A stretch of DNA of 64,000 bases from Tupaia tana (GCA_026018925.1 JAKSZU010000007.1:95838001-95902000); one strand, 5' to 3'; positions 41,405 through 52,900 are shown, counted from the first letter of the stretch. The notes: generated by a model from the letters alone, not told the origin. Translations and numbers: made by a program.

Positions 41405-41848
41405 TAAAAAAGATTTATTTTATTTTATTTTTTTCATTCATTTTATTTATTTTATTTTTTGAGAGGTTTTTGCTATAGGGCACGTGCACTCACCAGAAAG
41501 ACAGAGAGAGACAGAGAGACAGAAAGTGAGAAATCACCCCCCAGGGGAATGGCCGCACTGCAATCTCTTCTCCTCCATTCTCCTCTTGGGATCTTGGGCA
41601 CGCACGCACACATGCCTGGCGTGAGTTTAAGCCACCAAGTCCGGGACTCGAACCATGGTCGACTATGTGGGAGTCCAGCAACATAGCCATTACGCTAACT
41701 GCTGGTTCCCATTCATTTTATTTTAATTTGACCAGAGAGAGAGAGAGAAAGAGGGAAAGTGAGAAAGCAAGCCACCAAGTCTGGAATTGAACTGTGGTTG
41801 ACCATGTGGGAGTGTCCACACCTTAACTTCTACATTACCTGCTGGCCC
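41405..41848 (-). mobile_element. S SINE split by an L SINE
   Basis: Tail before 41448, body 41710-41848. Flanks agcaattttta / agcaaatttttat. Confidence 0.86.
41449..41709 (-). mobile_element. L SINE nested in an S SINE, with TSD
   Basis: TSD cattcattttatt at 41435-41448 and 41710-41723. Read sense: gggaacc with box B ggttcgagtcc, a mixed diagnostic state. Confidence 0.93.
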
Positions 41849-41861
41849 CTCTATAGCAAAT

Positions 41862-42112
41862 TTTTATTTATTATTATTATTATTTTGGTGAGATTTTTGT
41901 TATAGGGCATGTGCGCTTGCTGGAGAGATAGAAAGCGAGAAATTACTCCCTTTGGGGGGTGACCATGCCACAATCCCTTCTCTATTTTCCTGGGATCTTG
42001 GGCATGCATGCACATGTGTCTGGCATGAGTTTGAAGCCACCAGGTCCGGGACTCAAACCGTGGTTAACTGTGGGAGTCCAGTGATATAACCACTACATCA
42101 TCTGCTGGTCCC
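41862..42112 (-). mobile_element. L SINE
   Basis: Antisense; third use of the gcaaattttt site (41856 and 42113). Confidence 0.88.
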
Positions 42113-42137
42113 TGCAAATTTTTTTAAAAAGAGAAAG

Positions 42138-42316
42138 AGGTCAGCAGGTGGTGTGGTGGTTAAGGCACTGAACTCCCACGTGGCTGACCACAGTTCGAGT
42201 CCCCAACCTAGCCGCTTGTTTCTCTCTCTCATTCTCTCTCTAGTAAGTGCATGTGCCCTGGAGCAAATGTAATAATAACAATAAATAATAAATAAAATGA
42301 AATAAATAATTTAAAA
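42138..42316 (+). mobile_element. Intermediate L/S SINE
   Basis: Short body; it keeps agtaagtgcatgtgccctgg before the AAT-type tail. Confidence 0.87.
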
Positions 42317-42426
42317 GCAACAGTGAGAGCTGAGTATGCATTTGTCATCTCAGTGAGCAGGACATAGGGTAATAGTGAAGGGTCGGCCCGGGCACAAAGA
42401 GTCCTACATCCTTTAGGATAAGGGAT

Positions 42427-42702
42427 GGGGCCTGCGGGTGCCACGGATTCTCACATGGTCGATTGCTGCTTGAGCCCTGGACCCGGTGGCCTGAAAATCA
42501 TACTGGGCACATGTGTGTGTGCCCAAAATTCTGAGAGGAGAGAATTATGGAGAAAAAGATTATGAGAGGAGAAAAGATTATGGCTTGGCTATCCCTCCTG
42601 GGGGATGATTTCTCACTTTCCCTCTCTTCTCTCTCTCTCCAGTGAGTGCATGCACCCTATGGCCAGAAAACAAACAAACAAACAAACAAAAAAAAAAAAA
42701 AC
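42427..42702 (+). mobile_element. O SINE with a tandem duplication in the middle
   Basis: The gagaggagagaattatgg block occurs twice (about 42533 and 42565); CAAA tail. Confidence 0.83.
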
Positions 42703-42766
42703 ACTTAGGAAAATAAAAGAAAAGATGAGGAGAAGGGATAGATGCAAATAGAAATTATGCGATGGA

Positions 42767-43021
42767 GGGACCAGCAGATGGTGTGATGATTACATCACTG
42801 GACTCCCATGTAGTCGACCGCAGTTTGAGTACCACACCCAGTGGCTTAAAACTCACACTGGGTATATGTGTGTGCATGCCCAAGATCCTGAGAGGAGAAT
42901 AGAGAAGGGATTGTGGCGTGGCCATCCCCCATGGGGGGTGATTTCTCACTTTCCGTCTCTCTCTCTGGCAAGTGCACGTGCCCTATCGCAAAAATCTCTC
43001 TCTATAAAAAGGAAAAAAGAA
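42767..43021 (+). mobile_element. L SINE with TSD
   Basis: TSD gaaattatgcgatggag / gaaactatgagatggag (42750-42766, 43022-43038). Confidence 0.94.
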
Positions 43022-43038
43022 GAAACTATGAGATGGAG

Positions 43039-43560
43039 AATAGGGAAACTGAAAACCAATAAGCTAGCTTTGGTTTCTGTAAAGTGACAACAATGTTGAG
43101 GACTGCATGAGCTCCCAAGTCCATCTGGGACAGCAGAACTCTGTAGTGGACCGCGTATGTCTGATGTGCCTTAGCTCCACAGTCAAGCAAAGGGAGGGAG
43201 TTTCCCGTGTGGCTCACTGCAGGACGGGCTTGTCAGTCCAGAGCCTGGATGGGCTGCACTGGTCAGTGATCCTGGAGGTCCCCTGATGGCGTCTCGTCTC
43301 CCCACAGGTATTTTGACTTCCTTTCTTACTCTCCATACCCTACTCTCCAGCTCTTTTCCATACTTTTCCTTAAGTTTTATAGTAATCCCAGTGGGAACCA
43401 TGGACCCCAAGGTGACCCCCCGTGATTTCTGCCTCCTATATTCACCCCTCTGCAGGACCCTTCCTGTTACGTACAAGTGACAGCTGTCTCTTGCTTCTGA
43501 CCATGGACGATGGCAAATGTGATGGAATGTCACACATATAACTTATCATATTACATAAAA
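43039..43560. other. Intergenic, perhaps an unassigned old repeat
   Basis: 43300-43560 has a repeat-like feel (cttactctccataccctact) but no family can be named. Confidence 0.35.
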
Positions 43561-43716
43561 CTTTTTTTTTGAGAGAGAATTTTTGCTATAGGGTGTGTGC
43601 ACTCACCAGACAGCCAGAGAGACAGAGAGACAGAAAATGAGAAATCTCCCCCTCTGGGGGGTAGGGGATGACGGAGCCACAATCCCTTTTCCTAGGGCTT
43701 GGTGTGTATTTTTTTT

Positions 43717-43914
43717 TTTTAATTTTTTTTTTAAAGATTTATTTATTCATTCATTCATTCATTCATTCATTCATTCATTTTAATTTAACCAGAGAGAGAC
43801 ACAGAGAGAGAGAGAGGAAAGTGAGAAAGCAAGCCACCAGGTCCAAGACTTGAACCCTGGTCGGCCATGTGGGACTGTCCAGCGCCTCAACCACCACGCC
43901 ACCTGCTGGTCCCA
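43717..43914 (-). mobile_element. S SINE nested in an L SINE, with TSD
   Basis: TSD tggtgtgtattttttt near 43700 and 43915. Confidence 0.92.
43747..43778 (+). repeat. (CATT)n microsatellite
   Basis: Eight units in the tail of an antisense S SINE. Confidence 0.95.
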
Positions 43915-44015
43915 TGGTGTGTATTTTTTTAAAGTCACCAGGTCCGGGACTCAAACCAGGGTCAACCACGTGGGTGTCTATAGAGAGGTAACCACCGCGC
44001 CATCTGCTGGTCCCC

Positions 44016-44559
44016 GTACAACTACTTCTTAGCGGGTGAGTTAGAGTTAGGAGTCAGGAAGTAAGCGGCCCACAGGGCAAGGAGCGGTGATACTCTAGGA
44101 ACTGCAGGTGGCCGCTGGGGCTGAAGGTGGCCCGGCTGACGCTCAGCAGACATCCCGGGCCCTGTCACACAGTGTCGGGGGAGCAAGTTCTGTCCACCTG
44201 CTTGGGCTTGCAGGTGGCTCCTCCCTGAGTCAGACTCTAGGGCAGAACGCAGCCCTCCTGACGCCTTGCTTGTGAGACCCTCAGCCTAGGGCCCGGTTTG
44301 GCTGTCTGGACTCCCGGCCTGGAACCCCTGAGTAAACGCGCTGCTTTAAGCCTTACGTGGCACGTTGTCACTGAGCAGCAGACAACCAGGGAGCCCGAAA
44401 TTCCCGACTCCCACTTAGGTGTACCTAGGGTACTCTGGGTCTGGGCCCAGGACACAGCCGTGAGGAAGGCCAGAGGGTGTGCCATGCACTTCAAGGCTGA
44501 AGACGCGCGTGGTTTTCAAGCAAACTGTCCCCACCTCCTCGTCTGCCTGTCCCCCTAAT
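44016..44559. other. 5' flank of ZDHHC18
   Basis: Single-copy-looking, SINE-free lead into the CpG island; no element recognised. Confidence 0.45.
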
Positions 44560-45660
44560 GCCTGTCGCCGAGCGAGTCCTCGGAGACCGGCAACGCCTGG
44601 TCCTGGCATTCGGATCATCAGAAGCGGATTCGGAAGTCCGCTACCTGAATCCGGGCACACGGCGGATGCCCGGCCAGCGGTCTGACGGCGAAAGCACAGG
44701 GCCCTCCCGCGCCTGCGCCCCGTCGCCGTGCCCGAGGGCAGCCGCGGCTCGGGGCGGCACAGGCTCGCCGGGTCCAGCGCGGCTCAGGGCCCGGCCTCGG
44801 CCGAGCGCCATCCCGGGCCCCGGCGGAGGGGGCGCTGCGGCGGGAGGCCACGCGGGCGGCGGGCCGGGGGCGGGGCGCGGCGGGGCCGCCCCCAGCGAGC
44901 GAGCGAGCGCCGCGCGCGCCGCCGCCTCCGCTGCTGCTCGGCCCGGTCCCGGAGCGGCCCGGCCGGCCCGCGGGGCGCGGAGCCGAGGCCCGCGCCGGCC
45001 GCATGAAGGACTGCGAGTACCAGCAGATCAGCCCCGGGGCCGCCCCGCCGCCCGCCTCCCCCGGGGCGCGCCGCCCCGGCCCCGCCGCGCCCCCTGCCCC
45101 GGGCCCCGGGCCCGCGCCGCCCGCCCCCGGCCCGCCGCGCTGGAGCAGCGGGAGCGGCAGCGGGAGCCTGGGCCGCCGCCCGCGGCGCAAGTGGGAGGTG
45201 TTCCCGGGCCGCAACCGCTTCTACTGCGGCGGCCGCCTCATGCTGGCAGGCCACGGCGGCGTCTTCGCGCTCACGCTGCTGCTCATCGTCACCACCACCG
45301 TCCTCTTCTTCGTCTTCGAGTGAGTCCGCCCCGCGCCGCGCACCCCTTCCCGGACCCTGCGCCCTCCCGGCCCCTCGCCCAGCCCTGGGCCTCCTACCCC
45401 GGCGCCCCATCCTCCCTTGGCTATTGGATACGCCTCCTGCACCGGCCCGTCCACCCGAAAGGCCTCCCGGTCGTCCCCGGCCCCCCACCCTCCCTGCCTT
45501 TCCCTGGCACCCCGTCTCTGCCTGTCTGCCAGAAGCCCTGCCCCCGGCCCTCCACACCCCACCGACGCCGGCTCAGAGCCTGCCTCCCAGGCGTCCGGGC
45601 AGGTCCCTGCTGCTCAGCGTCCCTGGCGCGGCTCTCCGTCCCCGCCCCAGTTCTTTCTGA
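44560..45660 (+). promoter_or_regulatory. ZDHHC18: CpG island, ZDHHC18 promoter and first exon
   Basis: Extremely G+C- and CpG-rich, with GC boxes (ggggcggggc-type at about 44870), surrounding the start codon at 45003. No TATA box is seen, as usual for island promoters. Long open frames on both strands are composition effects. Confidence 0.85.
45003..45319 (+). CDS. ZDHHC18: ZDHHC18 coding exon 1: residues 1-105 plus two bases
   Basis: ZDHHC18 is a Golgi protein acyltransferase of the DHHC family that palmitoylates cysteines, with H-Ras and N-Ras among reported substrates. The exon starts [15 protein letters not shown], as in human, then has a Pro/Gly/Ala-rich cytosolic region (residues 11-46), a Ser/Gly stretch (48-56), a basic [20 protein letters not shown] stretch and the first membrane segment (about 86-105). 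The donor is ga/gtgagt at 45319/45320, in the middle of codon 106. The start is chosen by the human match. The DHHC cysteine-rich domain lies in later exons outside the window. Confidence 0.95.
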
Positions 45661-45993
45661 CCCTCCGGGCATCTGTTCTTTGCATCCCTTCCAGCAACAT
45701 CTGGACTTCTGAATTTCCTAGTCATCTCCGCCCGCTCTGGACCCCTGGTCCTCTCCCCCTCAGCCCCTCTCCTTCCTCTCACTCACACCCACCCTAGGCC
45801 TTCAGGGACCGCTGGCCTCCCCTTCCTTCTCCAGCTCCTTCCTTAGTTTCTCTAGAGCTTCCTGTCCGGCCCTCGGCCCCAGGTCCTCCAAGTGTCTTCC
45901 AGGCCTCCCCATCCTCTCCTGACCAGGCTCGCTTCCCCTTTCCACATTCCAGCCCCATTCCACCCTGTCTTGCACCAGGAACTGCTGCAGGGT
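45661..45993 (+). other. ZDHHC18: ZDHHC18 intron 1, C-rich proximal part
   Basis: C/T-rich with no feature recognised. Confidence 0.45.
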
Positions 45994-45996
45994 CTG

Positions 45997-46251
45997 TTTT
46001 TTTTTTTTTTTTTTTTTGAGAGGTTTTTGCTATAGGGCGTGTGCGCTCGCCAGACAGAGAGACAGAAAGTGAGAAATCACCCCCCAGGGGGGTGGCCACA
46101 CCACAATCCCTTCTCCTCCATTCTCCTCTTGGGATCTTGGGCACGCACATACATGCGCCTGGCGTGAGTTAAGCCACCGGGTCTGGGACTCGAACCACGG
46201 TGGACTACGTGGGAGTCCAGCGACATAGCCATTAGGCTAACTGCTGGTCCC
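45997..46251 (-). mobile_element. L SINE with TSD
   Basis: Antisense; TSD cagggtctg at 45988 and 46253. Near consensus. Confidence 0.94.
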
Positions 46252-46480
46252 ACAGGGTCTGGTTTTTTAAGAAAGAATGCAGAGTGCTGTCCTCTGACAG
46301 GTCGCCCTTGCCCCTGGGGCTTTTCATCCCTTCGTAACACCAGTGATTCCACGTCATGGAGGAGTGGGTGCTTATCACTTCTCCCTGCCTGTTTGGGCCA
46401 CCCGTGCTAGGCTTCCTGGTACTCCAGGGGACACCCCCTTACCCCCTGGGTCTCCGCCTTCTGTGGCCCCTTCCTTAGTG

Positions 46481-46610
46481 CCACAGTGGTTAGGAGCACC
46501 TGCCAGCTCCACCGTGCAATAACCATGTGACCTCCAGGTAGTCACTTTCCCTCTCCGAGCCTGGGTTTCTTCGTCTGTGAAGTGTGCTTTGTAATCATGC
46601 AGCTCCCTGA
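46481..46610 (+). mobile_element. MIR fragment
   Basis: cacagtggttaggagcacct, then ccatgtgacctccaggtagt and cgtctgtgaagtg follow MIR order. Confidence 0.65.
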
Positions 46611-48085
46611 AGCTGGCCTGACGTGCCCAGTAACAAGCCACTTGTGTTGGCTACTTTTAGTACCTGTTTCCACCAAAAGACACTTCCTAAGGGCGCAAGG
46701 CCTGGCTGCCACAGGGACAGTAGCCCCAGGGCCCTTTCTAGCTGCCAGATCCTGTATCTGCAACCTCGGGTTTCCCCATGAAGCAAGGTGAAGACTTCCT
46801 ATTTAGCTTCTCCTTTTCACCATCGAGCAAACACCTCCCTTCCTCCCTAAGTCAGTGTGGGTGGGAAGCGGTTCACAGGCAGGAGCTCTGGGGGACCTGA
46901 GCCGCCTCGGCCCTGGGGCTGAGTTTCAGATCCACCCCACGGGACCTCCCTGTGAGTGTGTTGGAAGTGCCTCTCCCTGCAAGGCCCAGGCCACTCTCAG
47001 CACTCCTGCTGGGGCTGCAGCGGAGGCTGGGGGGGTGGGGCGGGGCTGTGAGTCGGTCAGCTCTGAGGCAGGACCTCCTCTGGCTTGAATGGGTATCTTC
47101 CCTGGTGAGAGTTGTCCCCATCAAGGAAGGAAGCTGGACTTGGGGTTGGAGAGAACTGTGACTCCTGTTGCCTTTTGTCTCTGCCCACCCTGTCTTGGGG
47201 TGGGGGATTTGGCAGGAGGGTTTGGGTTTGAGCCGAGAGCTTCCCTGGTCTGGACTGTGGTTAAACCCCAGCAGGGACCAGGCAGAGTTGGGAACAGCTG
47301 GTGGTGTGGGTAGGGCTGGTCATACCCCCTTGCTCTGGGGAAGGTGAAGGTGGCTCTCTGGGGCCTTTCCTGCTGGAAATGGTGCTGCTCGGCTGTGCGG
47401 TGGCTTGGTGAGCAGGCCTGCGTCCCTGCAGCGCTCCCTGCTCTGCCCCACTTCCCAGGCACACAGGGCCGGGTGCCCCTTCAATTCTGAGTCCTGTCAG
47501 GGTGAGAGCCAGGGCTCTGACAGTGGGCTTCCTCCGGCCCCTCCGCTGGGTCCCCTCCTCCTGTCCTGCACCCCCTCTAGGCACATGCCTCCTCACACAC
47601 CGCTCTGGGGCCTTTGCTCATTTCCAGCACCCTCCCTTAGGTAGCCTCCGCTTACTTTCATCAGCCCCTCCCTGTCCATCTGATAACAAAGCAAACCACT
47701 CCCCTCCATCCTGCCTCTCCACTAGCCTCAGCCCTTGGTCTCTGAAATGCTGGTATCCTTACTCTCTGCAGTTGTCCTCTGGGATCTGCATGAGTTTGGT
47801 TCTAGGACATCCTCCCACCCATGGGTACCAACTTCCAAGGATGCTCAAGTCCCTTACATAAAGTGGTGCAGTATTTGTGCAAAACCTACACACATCTTCC
47901 CGGATAGTTTATTCTATTTTATTTTCAAGTTTATCGGCCAGCTAGTTCTTGCTCGAGTGGTGCTGGGTCCTCGTGGAGGGTGTCAGCTTCAGTTCCTGGT
48001 TCACCTGTGCACGCTTGGCATGAGCACTCAGGACCCTGGCTGGCTGGAAAGGCTGGGGCTGGAGTGTGAGGCTCTGCTGAGGGTG

Positions 48086-48088
<3 letters not shown>
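46611..48088 (+). other. ZDHHC18: ZDHHC18 intron 1, SINE-free stretch
   Basis: About 1.5 kb without any tRNA SINE, rare in this window. No exon or RNA gene recognised. Confidence 0.5.

Positions 48089-48115
<27 letters not shown>
48089..48115 (+). repeat. (CT)n microsatellite
   Basis: About 13 CT units. Confidence 0.95.
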
Positions 48116-48119
<4 letters not shown>

Positions 48120-48138
48120 TTTCATGAAAGAGCGGGAG

Positions 48139-48355
48139 AGGGGCCAGCAGGTTGCATAGTGGTTAAGGCCGACCACAGTTTGAGTCCTGAACCCGGCAGC
48201 TTGAAACTCACACCAGATGTGTGTATGTGCATACCCAAAATCCCAAAAGAATGGAGGAGAAAGGATTGCAGCATGGCCATTTCTCACGTTCTCTCTCTCT
48301 GTCTCTCCAGTGAGTGCACGCACCCTGTAGCAAAAATCTCTAAAAGGAAAAAAAG
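48139..48355 (+). mobile_element. O SINE with head deletion
   Basis: Head ggggccagcaggttgcatag joins ggccgaccacagtttgag; the anticodon-arm part is lost. Confidence 0.87.
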
Positions 48356-48726
48356 AGGGAGAGAGGCAGGCATCCCTAACGGTCTTCACCGCATGGTCGA
48401 CCCCTGGCCCCAGTGGGCAGGATCGCACACATGCCCAGGGAGACTCACGCCCAGGACCAGCCACGTGGCTCTGGCATCTAGAACAGTGGGTTACCACTGC
48501 TTCGCCAGAGCTGACCCCCAGATACTTTAATCACCATCAGGGTACTTACACCGAGCACAGCGTAAATGCTGGAAGTCGTGGGTGCACCGTGTGGTTAGGA
48601 GCATGACAGGAGAAAGGCCTGCATGAAAGGCAGGTTGGCTCCTGCCTCTGGGGCACCACTGTTCTGGTTCGCTTCCTGCCTGTCTGTCCAGGAGAGCAGG
48701 ACATTGTTCTCCTCACTTCTTTCCTT
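48356..48726 (+). other. ZDHHC18: ZDHHC18 intron 1, no feature recognised
   Basis: Single-copy-looking DNA. Confidence 0.4.
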
Positions 48727-48957
48727 TTTTTGAGGTTTTTGCCACAGGGTGTGTGCCCTCTCGCTGGAGAAAGAGGAAAAGTGAGAAGTTACCCCCTGTG
48801 AGAGGATGCCCACACTGTGACCCCTTTTCTTCCTTCTCACAGGGTTTTGGGCACATGTGCACACATACCCGCCATGATTTTCAAGCCTCCGGGTCCAGGA
48901 CTCGAGCCCTGGTCAACCACGTGGAAGTCCAGCCCTTAACCGCCATGCCACCATGTC
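48727..48957 (-). mobile_element. O SINE
   Basis: Antisense; ttttgccacagggtgtgtgc to cgccatgccacc. Confidence 0.86.
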
Positions 48958-48969
48958 TCACTTGTATCT

Positions 48970-49040
48970 TTAATGCCTACAGCCAGGTCCACTGTGTGGT
49001 AGGAGTTCAGTACACTACATATCTGTTGAACAACGCGTGA
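48970..49040 (+). mobile_element. MIR 3' fragment
   Basis: tggtaggagttcagtacact resembles the MIR 3' end. Confidence 0.4.
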
Positions 49041-49535
49041 ATAGAGCATTTGCGGGGAGGCCCCAGTGCTGCCCATGGCTGCTGGGTGACCTTGCGTCTG
49101 GCCATGGGCCTAGGAAAATCAGGAGGCTGGGACTTGGCTCCTGGAGGCTCTCCAAGTCTCAGGTGTCAGGTCTCCTGTCTCCTAAGAAATCTGGCTGTAC
49201 ATGCACCGGATGAGCTGCAGGTGGGTGTCAGGGCCCCACTGGCTTCCCGAGGTCAGACCTGGGGAGGGCTGAGCTATGTGAGACAGCGCCGCCTGCTGGG
49301 CCCTGGCTCTGACCTCTGCTCCTCCGGGGAGGGGCCTCTGTGGAGACCAAGCATCTGAGGATGGAGGCTTCTGGAACAGCGTAAAGATGCCCACAGGCTT
49401 GCTTCCTGCATCTGTGCCAGCTCCTAGCACCCCAGCTGAGCTGAGGCCTCCAGTGGCCAGGAGTCCGTCAGTGGCTGCTCTTTCTCAGGCAGGGTGGGGC
49501 ACCCTGACCTGGGAGGACAGGTAGGAAGTGATTCA
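49041..49535 (+). other. ZDHHC18: ZDHHC18 intron 1, no feature recognised
   Basis: G+C-rich single-copy-looking DNA. Confidence 0.4.
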
Positions 49536-49660
49536 GGCCTCAGGTCAGACATGGCCCAGGGCCCTGTATTATGCCTGAGCTGTGTGACCTCACATGACCT
49601 CAGGCAAGCTGCTTAGCACTGAGCTTTAGTTTCCTCATCTGTGTTGAGGAGCAAAACTTT
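49536..49660 (+). mobile_element. MIR fragment
   Basis: gagctgtgtgacctcacatg, then tagtttcctcatctgtgttg. Confidence 0.7.
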
Positions 49661-49722
49661 GAGGGTCACAGGGAGGATTTTTTTAAAGAATTATTTAATT
49701 TCATTAATTACTATTATTTTTT

Positions 49723-50151
49723 AAATAATAATTTACTTAATTTATTATTCCTTTGTTTTTGGAGAGTTTTTTTTTTTCCTCCTTTCCTATAGGGCACATG
49801 CACTTGCCAGAAAGACAGAGACAGAAAGCGAGAAATCACCCCCTGGGGGGATGGCCACGCTGTCATTCCTTCTCCTCCATTCTCCTCTTGGGATCTTGGG
49901 CATGCACACACATGTGCCCAGCCTGAGTTTAAGCCACTGGGTCCAGGACTTGAACCCAGTTGACTACATGGGAATCCAGCGACATAGCCATTATGCTAAC
50001 TGCTGGTCCCTAATTTATTATTACCTTTAATTTGACTAGAGAGACAGAGAGAAAGGAAAAGTGAGAAAGTAAGCTACCAGGTTTGGCACTCGAACTGCAG
50101 TCAGTCATGTGGGAGTCCAGCACCCTAACCACCACACCATCTGCCAGTCCC
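49723..50151 (-). mobile_element. S SINE, middle of the nest
   Basis: Flanked by ctattattttttaa / ctattattatttttaa; split by the L SINE. Confidence 0.85.
49755..50010 (-). mobile_element. L SINE, innermost of the nest, with TSD
   Basis: TSD taatttattattccttt / taatttattattaccttt (49738-49754, 50011-50028). Confidence 0.92.
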
Positions 50152-50316
50152 GCTATTATTATTTTTAATTTGCTGTCGGGGATGTGCACTTCCCAGAGAG
50201 AGAGAAGGTGAGAAAGTAAGTGGCCACATCCGGGACTCAAACTGTGGTCAACCCCGTGGGAGTCCAGCACCTTAGCCACCACGCCACCTGCCGGGCCCCT
50301 GCACAGTTAGGCTTTG

Positions 50317-50378
50317 ATGACAAGGTCTGAGTGAAGTGCTTGGCATAGCACCTGCTACTCAGTAAGCCTTCACAGGAC
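50317..50378 (+). mobile_element. MIR 3' fragment
   Basis: gaagtgcttggcatagcacc, then ctactcagtaagccttcac. Confidence 0.65.
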
Positions 50379-51653
50379 AGCGGCTAGTATTGTCTCCAAA
50401 CACCAGTTAAAAACCATCTCACGGTTATTTCCTGGGCAACCTCTGGATTCCGGGTGCTGCACGGTGAGCCGGCAGTGCAAGGGCGGCCACAAGAGCACAG
50501 TCCATCTCGGAGGGGCTGTTCTTGGATGGGAGACGGCGCCCGGCAGACAGGCCATTCCGTGTCGAGTACGCGCCCCGCAGGGACTGGAGTATGGGGACAT
50601 GCTGAGAGGTCATCGAGGAAGGCCCTTCTGGGGGAACAGAGCTTTCCAGAGAAACGGAGGAGCAAGTACCAAGGCTCTGAGGTGGGAGGGCCAGGGAGAG
50701 TGTCCTGGAGTGAGGCGGCAGTCTCCAGCAGGGTCCGGGTCGCTCCTGGCCCAGGCGCCATGGTCGGGGGTTTGGGTTCTATTCAGAATGTGAAGGGAGG
50801 CTTCAGAAGGTTTGAAGAGGGAGATGACGTGACCTCATTTGTATGCACGGCTCCGGTAGCAGGTTGGTCATGAAGCCACACTTCTACCGTGTCCCAGCCC
50901 CAACAGGGAGGAGGGGACTGGAGAGGGACTTGGGAGCCCGTGGTAGGCAGCCCACCTGGTGGCAGGGCAGGCTGTTCTCCAGGCCAGCTGGGAGCTGGGT
51001 CTGAGTTCCACCGGGGGGATGCCATTCCTTGGGTGACGGGCAGCGTCTGGAGCGTCTCCTTCCCTCATCTCTCACTCCTTCTCCAGCTTTTAGCACAGGT
51101 GTTGTCTCCTTCGGGACCTTTTCTGACCCTTTATTGACGGTCACTGCTTTGCCCTCCCCTTGGCGCTCACCTCGCTGTGTGTGGCTGATCCCGACCTTAC
51201 ACCTTACGCCGCACGGAGGGGACTGCTCTTACTCACTGCCATTATTTCTGCGGCTGCCTGAAGGTGTTGCCTGCCACTAAGCAGACCTCAGTAAATATTG
51301 GAGAGTGAGTGAGCGAGCACTGCCTGGGTGCGTCTCAAGTAACAGTCTGCTTCATGGTAGCGTTCACCAAAGCTCCGAGTTTAGCAGGGCTGTGAGACTG
51401 CAGCCACGTACAGGGCTCAAGTGTGCTGGGATCTATTCATCACATTGCCCTGGGCAGGGGGAAAGTGCCAGCATCAGTTAGTGATGTCTGTTCAAACACG
51501 TCCTAGGGAGTGGTTGCCCTCACCCAGAGCAGTCCCTGCCTCTGAGACAGGCTCTGCTCAATAAGGGGAGGACGGTGCCTGCCTGCTGCCGCAGCCCTGA
51601 GCCCCAGGGAGCCCTGGGTGCCTGCTGATCTCTCTCTCCGTCTCTCGTTCTAG
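50379..51653 (+). other. ZDHHC18: ZDHHC18 intron 1, distal part
   Basis: SINE-free. 51060-51320 resembles an L2 end (gacctcagtaaatattggag). The acceptor tract before exon 2 is tctctcgttctag. Confidence 0.5.
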
Positions 51654-51814
51654 CTGTCCCTACCTGGCCCGCAAACTGACCCTCGCCATCCCCATCATCG
51701 CTGCTGTCCTCTTCTTTTTCGTCATGAGCTGCCTGTTGCAGACGAGTTTCACCGACCCCGGGATCCTGCCCCGGGCCACTGTCTGTGAAGCAGCTGCCCT
51801 GGAGAAGCAGATCG
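51654..51814 (+). CDS. ZDHHC18: ZDHHC18 coding exon 2: residues 106-159 plus one base
   Basis: Begins after cgttctag by completing Asp106, then CPYLARKLTLAIPIIAAVLF, the second membrane segment (about 115-135), and the conserved DPG motif at residues 140-142 within TSFTDPGILPRA. It ends at EKQI with the donor g/gtgagg at 51814/51815. The reading frame joins exon 1 without a shift. Nearly identical to human as remembered. The next exon (…TGSSTYRPPPRTREV… in human) was not found before the window end. Confidence 0.96.
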
Positions 51815-51999
51815 GTGAGGCTCCCTCTCCCAGAGACGTGGCGCCCCAGCTCCATTCCCAGACCTGGGAGGAAGCCCAGTTTTCTCTGTGGCACCGTGCT
51901 AGGGACTGGAGAGTCAGCGGTGAGCAGGGCAGGCTGGAGTGGCCCTGGAGCGGAGGGAGACAGATGGGAAACAAGTGAGCAGTAAATAAGCAGGATCGT

Positions 52000-52242
52000 T
52001 GGCCTGCAGGTGGCATGGAGGTTGAGGCACTGGATCCCACGTGGCCAACTGGGCAGTTCGAGTCCCAGACCCAATGGCTTGAAAATCATGGCGGGAGTGT
52101 GTGCCTAAAATGCCAAGAGGAGAGTGGAAGAGAAGAGGTTGTAGCATGGCCTCCCCCGAGGGGCGATTTCTCACTTTCCTTGTCTCTTGATCTCTGTCTC
52201 TGGTGGGTACACACGCCTTATAGCAAATTAAAAACAAAAGAA
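52000..52242 (+). mobile_element. O SINE with short TSD
   Basis: ttggcctgcaggtggcatgg; flanks aagtgagcag / aagtgagcat. Confidence 0.88.
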
Positions 52243-52285
52243 AGCAGAAAAGTGAGCATGCAAAGGCAGTGATGGCACGGACAGG

Positions 52286-52502
52286 AACCAAGTGCTGCCT
52301 GGGCCCGGCACTGTGGTAAACACTTCCTATGTATGACCTCATTTAACCCTTCAATGCTCCTTTGAGGTAGGTACTCTGGTAACTCTTCTTTTACTGATGA
52401 ATTAAATTGAGTCACAGAGAAGTTTAGGTAATGGTCAAAGATCACACAGTAAGTGGAAGGGTTGGGACGAGACCCCAGGCAGTCTAGCCAGAGTCTGTGC
52501 AC
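52286..52502 (-). mobile_element. MIR, nearly complete
   Basis: Antisense MIR: gcactgtggtaaacacttcc, ttactgatgaattaaattga, caaagatcacacagtaagtg. Confidence 0.8.
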
Positions 52503-52900
52503 TTAGGCATTCATGCACTTATGTATTCACTCATTGCACAGGTATGTGAGCCCTCGCCGCATGCCTGGCACTTTCCTAGATGGTGGTGATGCAGCAGCGA
52601 GACTGACAGTAACGTGCCCTCCCCTCGTGGAGCTGGCGTTCCAGCAGGAGAGACAGTAAACACACGGGTGCGAGGGCCCAGGGCGTCCGACAGGGAAGAG
52701 GAAAGCCGAGAGGTGGGGCCGAGCTTGGCGCAGAGCATGCACTCTGATAGAGTGGTCGAGAGGCCCTTTGAAGGACGCAGCGTCTGACAACAAGGCGCAG
52801 GCCTCCAGAGATGAGGGCTACCCCTGTGGGTCTCTGTGGAAGGGCATCCTGAGAGGGAGGAGCGGGCGCTGAGAGGAGGCGCTGGGGAGGCCTGTAGGAG
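52503..52900 (+). mobile_element. L2 3'-end fragment
   Basis: cattcatgcacttatgtatt, tgcctggcactttcctagat and ggagctggcgttccagcagg follow L2 order. Confidence 0.65.

Larger units (their letters stand above)
43563..44015 (-). mobile_element. L SINE split by an S SINE
   Basis: Pieces 43563-43716 and 43915-44015; the middle of the L element has lost some sequence. Confidence 0.86.
49685..50299 (-). mobile_element. Intermediate SINE, outermost of a three-deep nest
   Basis: Tail at 49685-49722; body at 50152-50299 with tttgctgtcggggatgtgca kept. Confidence 0.83.

Noticed and set aside
44558-45712. A 384-codon sense frame and 198/257-codon antisense frames over the second CpG island
   Set aside because: They overlap ZDHHC18 exon 1 in other frames and are Arg/Pro/Ala-rich composition products.
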